Assembly (NCBI RefSeq): GCF_035013185.1
Contig: NZ_JAYGJO010000001.1
Location: 310,001 to 374,000, forward strand
Reading direction: 5' to 3'
Length of the DNA: 64,000 nt
Source of the DNA: Acerihabitans sp035013185
GTDB taxonomy: Bacteria; Pseudomonadota; Gammaproteobacteria; Enterobacterales; Enterobacteriaceae
Shown: positions 52,551-60,634 of the stretch, in pieces
Position numbering within the stretch: the first letter of the stretch is position 1
Layout: the number at the start of each line of letters is the position of its first letter
Notes under the pieces: model-generated
Databases searched by the model: none
Told to the model about the DNA's origin: nothing
The model's input: only the letters and a program-made list of their open reading frames with translations
Program-made: the position numbers and the translations under genes

Positions 52551-52961
52551 ATGTATTTGATTGATACCAATGTGATATCCGAACTGTTTAAATCCCATCG
52601 GGCGGACCAGAAAGTCAGGGATTGGGCCGCCAGTATTGAACAAGATGAGATGTATACCTCCGCCTTGGTCATCATGGAAATCGAAAAAGGCATATTGTTA
52701 AAGGAAAGAAAAGATGTAGCCCAATCGGCTAAAATACGCCAATGGTTTGATCATATTCTCATCCATGGTTTCCATGACCGGATTCTGGCGGTAAATGCTG
52801 AAGTGGCATTGTGCTGTGCCAAAATGCACGTGCCCGACCCGAAATGTATGACCGATTCGCTTATTGCGGCCACCGCCATCATCCACAACCTCCAACTGGT
52901 GACCCGCAACACCAAGGATTTCGCCGCCACCGGCGTAACGTTATTAAACCCCTGGCTTTAA
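52551..52961 (+). CDS. PIN-domain ribonuclease toxin (VapC/FitB type)
   Basis: A 136-residue PIN-domain endoribonuclease. The acidic metal-binding residues are present: Asp5 in MYLIDTNVISEL, Glu43 in VIMEIEKGI, Asp102 in KCMTDSLIAATAI and Asp123 in VTRNTKDF. The FitB-like sequence (DTNVISELFK, DWAASIEQDEMYTSALVIMEIEKGI) and Phd-type partner place it in the VapBC/FitAB group. Members cleave tRNA or rRNA when the antitoxin is degraded; the target here is unknown. All catalytic residues are intact, so the toxin should be active. It is coupled to the antitoxin with a one-base gap. Confidence 0.9.
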   Translation: MYLIDTNVISELFKSHRADQKVRDWAASIEQDEMYTSALVIMEIEKGILLKERKDVAQSAKIRQWFDHILIHGFHDRILAVNAEVALCCAKMHVPDPKCMTDSLIAATAIIHNLQLVTRNTKDFAATGVTLLNPWL

Positions 52962-52975
52962 ATCAGCAAATTGGA

Positions 52976-53956
52976 TTAATGCCGCTCAAGCGCCGTCGGA
53001 TTAACACAATTTGCCGTCACATTGCCCGCCAACGCTGCGATCAGGTTGTCCACCGCACAGGCGACCATGGCATGGCGGGTCTCGTGGGTGGCGGAGCCAA
53101 TATGTGGCAGGGCCACCACGTTCGGCAGCGTCAGCAGCGGCGAATTTGCCGGCAACGGTTCGTGTTCGAACACATCCAGTCCGGCCGCACGGATCACCCC
53201 TTCGCGCAGCGCCTGAATCAGTTCGGTTTCATGCACAATCTTGCCGCGCGAGCCATTAATCAAGATGGCGCTGGACTTCATTTTACGTAATTGGGCATAA
53301 CCGATGAGTTTTTCGGTTTCCGGCAGCAGTGGCAGTACCACGCAAACAAAATCCGCCTCGGCCAACACCTGATCCATACTGCGTCGCTGTGCATGCAAAA
53401 GGGTCTCTGCCTGCGGGTTGGCTACATCGTTATAATAAATCACCGGCATACCAAACCCCAAAAATGCCCGCTTGGCCACCGCATAACCGATCCGTCCCAT
53501 ACCGAGAATGCCGATAGTCTTACCGTTAACATCGGTACCGTAATACTCTTCGCCGATACTGTGCTGCCATTTGCCTTGTTTAACCAGCTCTGCCAGTTCA
53601 ACGACACGGCGGGCGCTGGTCAAGATCAAGGTAAAAATGGTATCGGCGGTGGTTTCGGTTAACACCCCCGGCGTATGCATCAGCGCGATGCCCCGACGAG
53701 TCAGGTCCGGCACGCTAAACTGATCATAACCAACTGAAATAGTGGAAATGGCGCGCAACTGCGGCGCGGCATCGAGCAATGACGCACCGATAGGATGGCT
53801 GGCGCCAATCATGCCATCAGCCTGGGCCAGGGCGGCCAGCACCTCCCGGTGGTTATCGGCAGTCATGCCGTCAAACTGGCTCAGGTTGAATGCATGCTGT
53901 AGACGCACTACCTGATCGGTGGGAATTTTTTTATACAATACAACGTTCGGTTTCAT
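52976..53956 (-). CDS. kguD: 2-ketogluconate (6-phosphate) reductase, D-2-hydroxyacid dehydrogenase family (KguD/GhrB type)
   Basis: A 326-residue D-isomer 2-hydroxyacid dehydrogenase. The nucleotide-binding motif is GMGRIG at 152-157, and the catalytic triad is Arg237 (NGSRGKI), Glu266 (FEHEPL) and His285 (PHIGSAT). It resembles both E. coli GhrB (2-ketoaldonate/glyoxylate reductase) and Pseudomonas KguD. The neighbouring kinase favours KguD, which reduces 2-keto-6-phosphogluconate to 6-phosphogluconate. It follows the kinase gene by 121 bases on the same strand. No ketogluconate transporter or isomerase-like kguE is beside it. Confidence 0.75.
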   Translation of the reverse strand: MKPNVVLYKKIPTDQVVRLQHAFNLSQFDGMTADNHREVLAALAQADGMIGASHPIGASLLDAAPQLRAISTISVGYDQFSVPDLTRRGIALMHTPGVLTETTADTIFTLILTSARRVVELAELVKQGKWQHSIGEEYYGTDVNGKTIGILGMGRIGYAVAKRAFLGFGMPVIYYNDVANPQAETLLHAQRRSMDQVLAEADFVCVVLPLLPETEKLIGYAQLRKMKSSAILINGSRGKIVHETELIQALREGVIRAAGLDVFEHEPLPANSPLLTLPNVVALPHIGSATHETRHAMVACAVDNLIAALAGNVTANCVNPTALERH

Positions 53957-54077
53957 GGTTATGCCTTATGGTGGCAATCAAAATAAAACGGTGCCGGTGT
54001 CTGGCCGCCGTACATATCAGGCCCAGGCTATCTCTCGCCGTCTTATGCCGGCTGAATCGCCGGTGCGGGGACGTGGG

Positions 54078-55073
54078 CTAGGCGGTCAACGCGGCGGCTA
54101 CGGACATGGCACGGACCAAACCTTGGCGATCGGGCAATCCCTCGCTATCGCCGATGGCCTGGATCGCCAGCGCGCCGATATGGTTACCGCGTACAATCGC
54201 TTCAGGCAGCGGCAAACCTTCGAGCAAGGCGCTGACCACACCCACGGCAAACCCATCACCGGCACCCACCGTATCCACCACCTTGGCCACCTTAATGGCC
54301 GGCACCACGCCAGATTGTCCTGCCGCGGTTTTATAAAATGCGCCATCGGCGCCGGTTTTAATCACCACCGCCTGTGCACCGCCGGCCAGATAAAAATCGG
54401 CGATCGCCTCCGGTTGGGCAAATCCGGTGAGGATCAGACCTTCATTGATCCCCGGCAGCACCCAATCGGCACTAAAAGCCAGCTTATTGAGCTGGCTAAC
54501 CATTTCCTGGTGCGAGCGCCACAGCACCGGTCGCAAATTAGGATCAAACGACACCGTCTTGCCGTGTAATTTCATCCACTGCGCGGCATGGGCCGCCAGC
54601 TCATAGGACTGCGCGGATAACGCCGCCGCCACCCCGCTCAGATGCAGATGCCTGGCCCGGCCAAAATAATTCGGGTCAAAATCTGCCGTCGACAGCTGGC
54701 TAGCAGCGGAGCCTTTGCGATAATACTCAACAATGGGATCGGTTCCAACTGTGGCTTTGGACTTAAGCTGAAAACCGGTGGGTAAGGTCGGATCGAGGGT
54801 CACTGACTGGCAATCCACCCGTTCTTTTGCCAAGGTTGCCAGGATAAATCGGCCAAAGGCGTCATTGCCCACACGGCTGACCCAGCCAGAGGTCATGCCC
54901 AAACGGGCCAGACCGATGGCGACATTCAGTTCGGCACCTGCTGCGCGCCGGACATAGTGGTCGACTTGGTCCAAATGACCTGATTCGGTGGCGACAAACA
55001 TGGCCATTGCCTCGCCAAAAGTCACTACATCAAGGGGTTGCAGATCGGTGTCGGACAGAGGGGTTGCGGACAT
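54078..55073 (-). CDS. kguK: 2-ketogluconate kinase, PfkB family (KguK type)
   Basis: A 331-residue ribokinase/PfkB-family sugar-acid kinase. Signature 1 lies at about 43-68 (AAGAELNVAIGLARLGM) and signature 2, VDTVGAGDGFAVG, carries catalytic Asp273. The GTDPIVEYYRKGSAAS segment matches 2-keto-3-deoxygluconokinase and, more closely, Pseudomonas KguK. It would phosphorylate 2-ketogluconate at C6 for the reductase encoded downstream. KdgK activity on 2-keto-3-deoxygluconate is the main alternative. ATG 55071-55073 has AAGGAG 7 bases ahead. A perfect palindrome 73 bases upstream is the likely operator. Confidence 0.75.
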   Translation of the reverse strand: MSATPLSDTDLQPLDVVTFGEAMAMFVATESGHLDQVDHYVRRAAGAELNVAIGLARLGMTSGWVSRVGNDAFGRFILATLAKERVDCQSVTLDPTLPTGFQLKSKATVGTDPIVEYYRKGSAASQLSTADFDPNYFGRARHLHLSGVAAALSAQSYELAAHAAQWMKLHGKTVSFDPNLRPVLWRSHQEMVSQLNKLAFSADWVLPGINEGLILTGFAQPEAIADFYLAGGAQAVVIKTGADGAFYKTAAGQSGVVPAIKVAKVVDTVGAGDGFAVGVVSALLEGLPLPEAIVRGNHIGALAIQAIGDSEGLPDRQGLVRAMSVAAALTA

Positions 55074-55145
55074 AGATTACTCCTTAAAATGAACCGTTCT
55101 CCTGTAACCGGAATGCCGGCAGGGGGAATCGCGTTAGAACAGAGT

Positions 55146-55161
55146 ATGGAACCGGTTCCAT
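55146..55161. promoter_or_regulatory. LacI-type palindromic operator upstream of kguK
   Basis: ATGGAACCGGTTCCAT is a perfect 16-base palindrome with the central CG typical of LacI/GalR-family operators. It resembles the TGAAACCGGTTTCA site of the Pseudomonas 2-ketogluconate repressor PtxS. No LacI-family gene is adjacent, so the regulator would be encoded elsewhere. Confidence 0.7.
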
Positions 55162-55284
55162 TAGTAATCTATCCTTTGTACGTAAAAGTTTGAAGTTGAT
55201 CACTATTTTATTGATAATGAGAAGCAGGAGACGTGGGGAAGAACATCACCGTCCAAGCGCGACACGCGCTAGTGATCGTCGGAC

Positions 55285-55316
55285 AAAAAAAAGGCCGCCT
55301 GTTGGGCGACCTTTTT
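55285..55316 (-). terminator. Rho-independent terminator of the DUF1471 gene
   Basis: Read on the minus strand, AAAGGTCGCC pairs with GGCGGCCTTT around a CAACA loop, followed by a run of T (eight A on the plus strand at 55285-55292). It begins about 25 bases after the stop codon of the small secreted protein gene. Confidence 0.85.
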
Positions 55317-55341
55317 GACGACGTTATTTGGCAAACTTCCG

Positions 55342-55560
55342 TTATTTGTACAACTCAGCGGTCATATGCACACGGTTATTGGTGTTGGCTTCAACAATTT
55401 TGTACTGGGCACCTTGTTGCTGGGCTTGTGCGGCGATTTTGGCTTCGGCGCCGTCCAGGGTTGACGAGGTCACGGAGACGCTCTGGTCAGCAAAGGTATT
55501 GAATGACATCAGTGACAAGGCGGCAACGGCAGCAACAGACAGTGATTTAATGAATTTCAT
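55342..55560 (-). CDS. DUF1471 (YhcN/BhsA/McbA) family periplasmic peptide
   Basis: A 72-residue secreted protein. The Sec signal peptide (MKFIKSLSVAAVAALSLMSF, cleavage after TFA near residue 24) is followed by a single DUF1471 domain with the family's ending KIVEANTNNRVHMTAELYK. Members such as BhsA, McbA and YhcN are stress-induced and alter biofilm, acid or peroxide tolerance; the mechanism is not established. The frame begins at 55569, but ATG 55558-55560 has AAGGATG ahead and gives a normal signal peptide. It is transcribed alone, with its own terminator. Confidence 0.88.
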   Translation of the reverse strand: MKFIKSLSVAAVAALSLMSFNTFADQSVSVTSSTLDGAEAKIAAQAQQQGAQYKIVEANTNNRVHMTAELYK

Positions 55561-55686
55561 GGTTAACATCCTTTTTAATTTTCTGGTGGAAGGCTGTGTG
55601 CCTTCGATGGAGTAATGATAACCATAGTTACTATTAGCGGATTAACAAAAAATGCGATCCACGTCACATTTTATTCGAGAATGACA

Positions 55687-55788
55687 TTCATTTACTCACG
55701 GTATTCAGTTACCGGTGGCATTCCTTTATCGGTCACTTTCCTTTATCGGTGACGTCCATTTATTGGTGACGTCCATTTATCGGTAAAC
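55687..55788. repeat. 17-bp imperfect tandem repeats upstream of the SulP gene
   Basis: Units of 17 bases resembling TCCNTTTATYGGTGACG occur at 55721-55737, 55738-55754, 55755-55771 and 55772-55788, with two more degenerate units at 55687-55703 and 55704-55720. The array ends 73 bases before the SulP start codon. Units 2 and 3 differ at three positions. Confidence 0.85.
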
Positions 55789-55861
55789 AGTCCCTTTACC
55801 TCTTTTCCCAACGCGGGTAAGCCACAGACAAAACGATGAACAACAAGAGACTAAAATTATT

Positions 55862-57370
55862 ATGAATAACACTCATGACCCTTCCCCCGTAGGTGAGTCG
55901 GGCGAGCCACTGCGCGTGTTGCAGGTTTTGCAATCACCCAGGCTCATGACGCGCGAGTGCCTTGCTGGCGTTGTCACGGCGTTGGCACTGATCCCTGAGG
56001 TGATTTCATTTTCTGTCATTGCGGGTGTTGATCCGAAAGTCAGTTTGATCGCATCGATTGTCCTGTGTCTGACGTTGTCTATTCTGGGCGGACGTCCGGC
56101 GATGGTGTCTGCAGCAGCAGGTTCTGTGGCCCTGGTGATTGGTCCGATGGTGCATGCCCACGGCGTCGAATATATTTTTCCTGCGGTGGTGCTGGGCGGG
56201 ACAGTTCAAATTTTATTTGGGCTAACGGGACTGTCACGCATGATGCGTTATATCCCGCGATCGGTGATGATTGGCTTTGTCAACGCGCTGGGGATCCTGA
56301 TATTTTTCGCTCAGGTGCCTCACGTCTGGGGGCAGTCGAGCTTTGTCTGGGTGATGTTTGTCCTGACGTTGCTGATTGTTTTGCTGCTGCCGCGCGTTCT
56401 CAAGGTCGTGCCCTCGCCGCTTATCGCCATCGCCGTGGTGACCGGCGTGGCGCTGCTGATGGGCTACAGATTACCCAATGTGGGCGATGAAGGGCCGATG
56501 AGCGCCGGTTTGCCCGGCCTCACCCAGTTGCTGGTTCCGTTGAATGCACAAACCTTGCACATCGTCTGGCCGACGGCGTTAAGTATCGCTTTTGTTGGCC
56601 TGATGGAATCATTGTTAACCGCCAAACTGGTCGATGACATTACCGATACGCCTTCCAGCAAGCGTCGTGAATCCTGGGGCCTCGGCGTTGGCAACATTCT
56701 TGCGGGCTTTTATGGTGGCACGGCCGGTTGTGCCATGATTGGTCAGACGATCGTCAATGTGGAGCTGGGCAGAGCGCGTAGCCGTGTGTCCACCGTGGCG
56801 GCAGCGGCGGTGCTGCTGCTGCTGGTCACCGGCTCCAGTAAACTGTTAGCCCAGATCCCGATGGTGGTATTGGCCGGAATCATGGTTGTGGTCGCGTTAA
56901 AAACCGTTAACTGGCATAGCCTGCAACCCGCTACGCTTAAACGCATGCCGTGGTCAGAAACCCTGGTGATGGTCCTCACCGTAGTCGTCACGGTATGGAC
57001 CAGTAACCTGGCATTAGGGGTCCTGGCCGGCGTGATTGTTGCCATGATCCTGTTTGCTCGCCGTATCGCGCACGTTATTCATACCGAGCGTGAGTTAAGT
57101 GATGATGGCGAAAGCGTACGTTATACCGTGCGTGGGCCGCTGTTTTTTGCGAGCAGTAACGACCTGTTTGAGCATTTCGAGTATGGACACGATCCCAAGC
57201 GGGTGATTATCGACCTCACGCATGCACAAATTTGGGATGCCTCCACGGTGGCTGCGCTTGATGGTATCGAATATCGCTATCAACGCCATCATGCCAAGGT
57301 CATTTTTGAAGGATTAGATGTGCGAAGCAGTGATTTTCATCGTCGCCTGACCGGAAACTTCGATCAATGA
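55862..57370 (+). CDS. SulP-family anion permease with STAS domain
   Basis: A 502-residue SLC26/SulP inner-membrane transporter. The membrane domain spans about 30-410, with the start signature AGVVTALALIPEVISFSVIAGVDP and GRPAMVSAAAGSVALVIGP, plus GGTAGCAMIGQTIVN in the second repeat. A C-terminal STAS domain (about 415-500) with ASSNDLFEHFEYGHDPKRVIIDLTHAQIWDAS follows. It is closest to the shorter bacterial SulP group annotated as sulfate or bicarbonate/fumarate permeases; the anion is not predictable. It is not coupled to a neighbouring gene and converges on the peroxidase gene. Confidence 0.88.
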   Translation: MNNTHDPSPVGESGEPLRVLQVLQSPRLMTRECLAGVVTALALIPEVISFSVIAGVDPKVSLIASIVLCLTLSILGGRPAMVSAAAGSVALVIGPMVHAHGVEYIFPAVVLGGTVQILFGLTGLSRMMRYIPRSVMIGFVNALGILIFFAQVPHVWGQSSFVWVMFVLTLLIVLLLPRVLKVVPSPLIAIAVVTGVALLMGYRLPNVGDEGPMSAGLPGLTQLLVPLNAQTLHIVWPTALSIAFVGLMESLLTAKLVDDITDTPSSKRRESWGLGVGNILAGFYGGTAGCAMIGQTIVNVELGRARSRVSTVAAAAVLLLLVTGSSKLLAQIPMVVLAGIMVVVALKTVNWHSLQPATLKRMPWSETLVMVLTVVVTVWTSNLALGVLAGVIVAMILFARRIAHVIHTERELSDDGESVRYTVRGPLFFASSNDLFEHFEYGHDPKRVIIDLTHAQIWDASTVAALDGIEYRYQRHHAKVIFEGLDVRSSDFHRRLTGNFDQ

Positions 57371-57414
57371 ACCTTAGGTATTGTTGAATAACCAGATGTG
57401 GCCAAACGGGTGAT

Positions 57415-58788
57415 TTATTTGATATCGCCCTGATAGCCATCATTTAAGGTCTTGAGAAACGCAATGATGTCGCGTATATCTCGCTCGGTCATGGCCGGCG
57501 GGTCACCGAACTTCCGGTCAAATGGTGCATCTTTCGTATCGATGTTGCCCTGAAACTGTATCGGCAGATCGTTATAGCGCTGGAGGTGACCGGCTGGGTC
57601 GCGCGGATAGAATTTTTGTGGGGCGGTATTACGTTCATTGTAAAATGCCAGCACCTGCTCAAGCGAGCTAAAAACACCGTTATGGAAAAAAACCTTGCGT
57701 GTCGCCACGTTGCGTAAGGTGGGTGTCAGGAACATGCCACAGTATTGCGTCTGCTGGCTTAAGTCGGTGCGAAAGGGGCCACACAGGCCCATATCAAAGA
57801 ACGCAGGATTTTTGTTGGCGGCCAGACGGGGGTTCCTCGGTACGCCCAGGGCTTCATACTGATAATCCGTGAACATCGGCGGTTGTCCGTCAGCGCCAGG
57901 TTTCGACAGGTGACATCCAGCACAATTGGCCTTATTCGGGTCATTAAACAAACGCATGCCACGGATCTCGGACTGGCTAAAGCGCGCCTTGCCTTCCAGC
58001 CAATAATCATATTTGCTGGAGTAGGGGTGAAATGATCGATCTTCAACCTGGTAACGCGCGACGGCTGACATGGCCTCCGACACGGCAAGCGTAGCGTTGT
58101 CGAACACCTGTGGGCCAAATAACTGAACAAAATCATTTTTATAAGGGCTGTGTTCAAGCTTTTGTTTAACCTCGGCCATGCTGGTATTGGCCATCTCCAC
58201 CGGATTAAACAGGGGACCCAACGCCTGCGCCTGCAGGGTATCCGCCCGACCGTCCCAGAATAATCCGCCTTGTGGCACCATCGCCGGGGCGGCTGGGGTG
58301 ACGCCGGCATTTTTTTGCCCACGCTCCAGGTGAGCGGACTGATTGGCGAGCAGGGTTAAATCTGGCGGACTGTCGGCTTCACCGCTGTCCGGTCCAATAC
58401 TGAAATTGGGCTGATGGGCGAGGTACATCAGGGATTGTGGCGGCCGAAAGCCCGGTTGTGACAGGGTCGGCCCACCTAACTGAACGGCAAGGTCATTTGC
58501 CGGACCATAGGCATGATCCGGGCTATGACATGCGGCACAAGAACGTTGACCCGACGCCGACAGCGTCGAATCGAAAAAAATCTTTTTACCCAGCTGTGCC
58601 ACCGCACTGAGCTCAGGGGCGGCGGGTGCAGGCAGCAGAACGATAGGGTGGGGGTTCTCACCGCTGAGGTCCTCAACTATTGAGTCTGCCAGCGCTAACA
58701 CGTTGGCAGGGTAAAACAACGCCCACATGACCAGGCATGCGGCAACCACCACCGTTACCGCGACCAGCAGGCGCCCTCCATTACGCAT
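57415..58788 (-). CDS. Dihaem cytochrome c peroxidase/MauG-family protein
   Basis: A 457-residue exported protein with an N-terminal membrane anchor or uncleaved signal (residues about 8-30) and two c-type haem motifs, CAACH (Cys84-His88) and CAGCH (Cys289-His293). It shows the family pattern FFDSTLSASGQRSCAACH and GLFWDGRADTLQAQALGP. The family reduces hydrogen peroxide or performs haem-based oxidations in the periplasm. ATG 58786-58788 is preferred to GTG 58794 because GAGG then lies at the right distance. It lies 21 bases downstream of the phosphoesterase gene and shares its transcript, a pairing that suggests a joint job on phospho-compounds, not defined. Confidence 0.85.
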   Translation of the reverse strand: MRNGGRLLVAVTVVVAACLVMWALFYPANVLALADSIVEDLSGENPHPIVLLPAPAAPELSAVAQLGKKIFFDSTLSASGQRSCAACHSPDHAYGPANDLAVQLGGPTLSQPGFRPPQSLMYLAHQPNFSIGPDSGEADSPPDLTLLANQSAHLERGQKNAGVTPAAPAMVPQGGLFWDGRADTLQAQALGPLFNPVEMANTSMAEVKQKLEHSPYKNDFVQLFGPQVFDNATLAVSEAMSAVARYQVEDRSFHPYSSKYDYWLEGKARFSQSEIRGMRLFNDPNKANCAGCHLSKPGADGQPPMFTDYQYEALGVPRNPRLAANKNPAFFDMGLCGPFRTDLSQQTQYCGMFLTPTLRNVATRKVFFHNGVFSSLEQVLAFYNERNTAPQKFYPRDPAGHLQRYNDLPIQFQGNIDTKDAPFDRKFGDPPAMTERDIRDIIAFLKTLNDGYQGDIK

Positions 58789-58809
58789 TGTCACCTCGAT
58801 AACCCAACC

Positions 58810-60480
58810 TTAAATCGTCGGTACGGAGGAGACTACCGATCCCAAGTTGGGATCGACAAACACCGTCGGGTTATTACCGCTGCCGCTGAGGTTAAACATA
58901 CCCATAATGCTGCCTGACGTGGCATCCAGCGAACCGCCGCCGATGCGCTGTCCATTCAGCCAGTTATCTTCGATAAATTTCACCACCGAGGCCTGACTGA
59001 TCGGCGTATGGTCAACATAATTCACCTTAGCCCATGGCGAAATCACCAAGAACGGAATTCGGGTGCCTGGACCACAGCGGCCATTGACCGGCGCACCCTT
59101 CACCCCGAGCCCAACGCTGCCAGAACCGCACTTGCCCGCGCCATTTAACTGATCAGCCTGTGCATCGAACGACGCACTGGTCGGTGTAGCATACGCGTGA
59201 TCGTACCAACCATCCGAGTCATCCCATGCCACAATAACCGCCGTATTTTTCCAGTCGGGCTGCTGCTGTAGAAAATTGACGATTTTGGCGGTGAATGCCT
59301 GTTCATCAAGTGGATCAGAATAACCGGCATGGCCGTCCTGATAGGCTGGAGCCTTAATAAAACTCACCGACGGATAGTTGCCCGATTTCACCGCAGCAAT
59401 AAAATCATCCGAATCGTATTGGTGATTGGCCGGCTCGGGGGTTTTGCCATCCGATTCCAGGCTATAACCAATGGCTGCCGTCGAGCTTGGTCGCAGGTGC
59501 TGGGCATTGGCGGTGGAGGCGTAGTACTGGAACCAGTTGTGGTGTGGAATGTAATCAGCCGTTGCTTGCCCAACCGCCGGGGCGATGGTATTGCGTTTAC
59601 AGCCGGTGGATCCGTTACCGTTGACCGTTGAAAGGTCAAAGCCGGCCATGAAACCACCCCAGGTAATATGCTTGGTGTTGAGCAGGTCGCCAATATTCTT
59701 GCCGGACATCATAATCTGGTCGGTGGCGCTCGAGCAGACGTCGTTGGCGGGATCAGCGTCATTGATCAGTGTGTAGCCGCCCTGCGCGTCATTGATGTAA
59801 TAAGAGCGCGAGCCCAAGGTAAATGGCGTATAGGAGGTCTTCACCAACTGCACGCCGTTATTCTGACCGGAGACCACTTCCAGGGCCCCCGGCGTCGAAG
59901 GGCCATAAGTATCGGTGTAGGCGTTATCACTCATTGCATAATGTTGCGCATAGTTCCACAGCGCCGTCACGGTATTACCATCATAATAACCCATGACCAG
60001 GCCGGTGGTGCCAAAGGCCCCGGCGCCTCCCTTCGACCCCTTGCCGGTATATTTAGGAAACAAATCGCTGGCGCCATTGTGATAGGCCTGTTGCTCTGCG
60101 GTATAGGCATGACTCTGATCGGCCGTGGCGGCCTGACTGCGATCCAATCGGAACGGGTTAACCGCGCCCGCACCGTTTTCGGTATTGGTTGCGTTGGGGT
60201 TGGCGCTCAGTAAGGCACCACGCAAACCATTCACCCTCGGCGTATCAGCCGCGGCAGTGAAACGCGGTTCGCCCGGAGGATTGGTGGCTTTTGGGTACGT
60301 TGCGAAATAGTGGTCGAATGAAACGTTCTCATTATAAATCACCACCAGATGCTTGACTGGCGTGGCGGTGACCAATTGGTCTTGTACCGACAGGGGGCTG
60401 TTATCGGCGTTGGCGATCGCGCACAATGACAGCACTGTCGCGACGCTTGAAAGGGTAAACACAAAAGCGCGTGAAAACAT
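58810..60480 (-). CDS. Phospholipase C/acid phosphatase-type secreted phosphoesterase
   Basis: A 556-residue exported phosphoesterase (Pfam phosphoesterase family that includes AcpA and PlcN). The N-terminal signal peptide (FVFTLSSVATVLSLCAIANA, cleavage near residue 25) is followed by the metal-site motifs: VVIYNENVSFDHYFATYP, DNAYTDTYGPSTPGALEVVSG, VIVAWDDSDGWYDHAYA and TRIPFLVISPWAKVNYVDHTPISQASVVKFIEDNW. These give the Asn, Asp, His and Glu ligands and the Thr/Ser nucleophile region. It would release phosphate from phospholipids or other phosphate esters in the periplasm. A Pho box lies 103 bases upstream, so induction by phosphate starvation through PhoB is likely. Confidence 0.87.
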   Translation of the reverse strand: MFSRAFVFTLSSVATVLSLCAIANADNSPLSVQDQLVTATPVKHLVVIYNENVSFDHYFATYPKATNPPGEPRFTAAADTPRVNGLRGALLSANPNATNTENGAGAVNPFRLDRSQAATADQSHAYTAEQQAYHNGASDLFPKYTGKGSKGGAGAFGTTGLVMGYYDGNTVTALWNYAQHYAMSDNAYTDTYGPSTPGALEVVSGQNNGVQLVKTSYTPFTLGSRSYYINDAQGGYTLINDADPANDVCSSATDQIMMSGKNIGDLLNTKHITWGGFMAGFDLSTVNGNGSTGCKRNTIAPAVGQATADYIPHHNWFQYYASTANAQHLRPSSTAAIGYSLESDGKTPEPANHQYDSDDFIAAVKSGNYPSVSFIKAPAYQDGHAGYSDPLDEQAFTAKIVNFLQQQPDWKNTAVIVAWDDSDGWYDHAYATPTSASFDAQADQLNGAGKCGSGSVGLGVKGAPVNGRCGPGTRIPFLVISPWAKVNYVDHTPISQASVVKFIEDNWLNGQRIGGGSLDATSGSIMGMFNLSGSGNNPTVFVDPNLGSVVSSVPTI

Positions 60481-60582
60481 GCGTAATGGCCCATGGCGAG
60501 TTTAAGGGTGTTTACCACGGTTCAACTGATGGGTGAACCGTGGCACCGAGGATAAAACCACTATGGGATATATCATCCAACC

Positions 60583-60600
60583 ATGACAAAAACATGACAA
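60583..60600 (-). promoter_or_regulatory. Pho box (PhoB site) upstream of the phosphoesterase operon
   Basis: On the minus strand TTGTCAT-GTTT-TTGTCAT: two identical 7-base half-sites 4 bases apart, the exact architecture of a PhoB box (CTGTCAT-N4-CTGTCAT). It reads toward the phosphoesterase gene starting at 60480. Confidence 0.85.
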
Positions 60601-60634
60601 TGTACTGAATACAGTAGCATTGTCGGTTGGTATT

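Noticed and set aside
60604..60617. TACTGAATACAGTA considered as a LexA box
   Set aside because: The CTG and CAG are only 4 bases apart; a LexA site needs 10.
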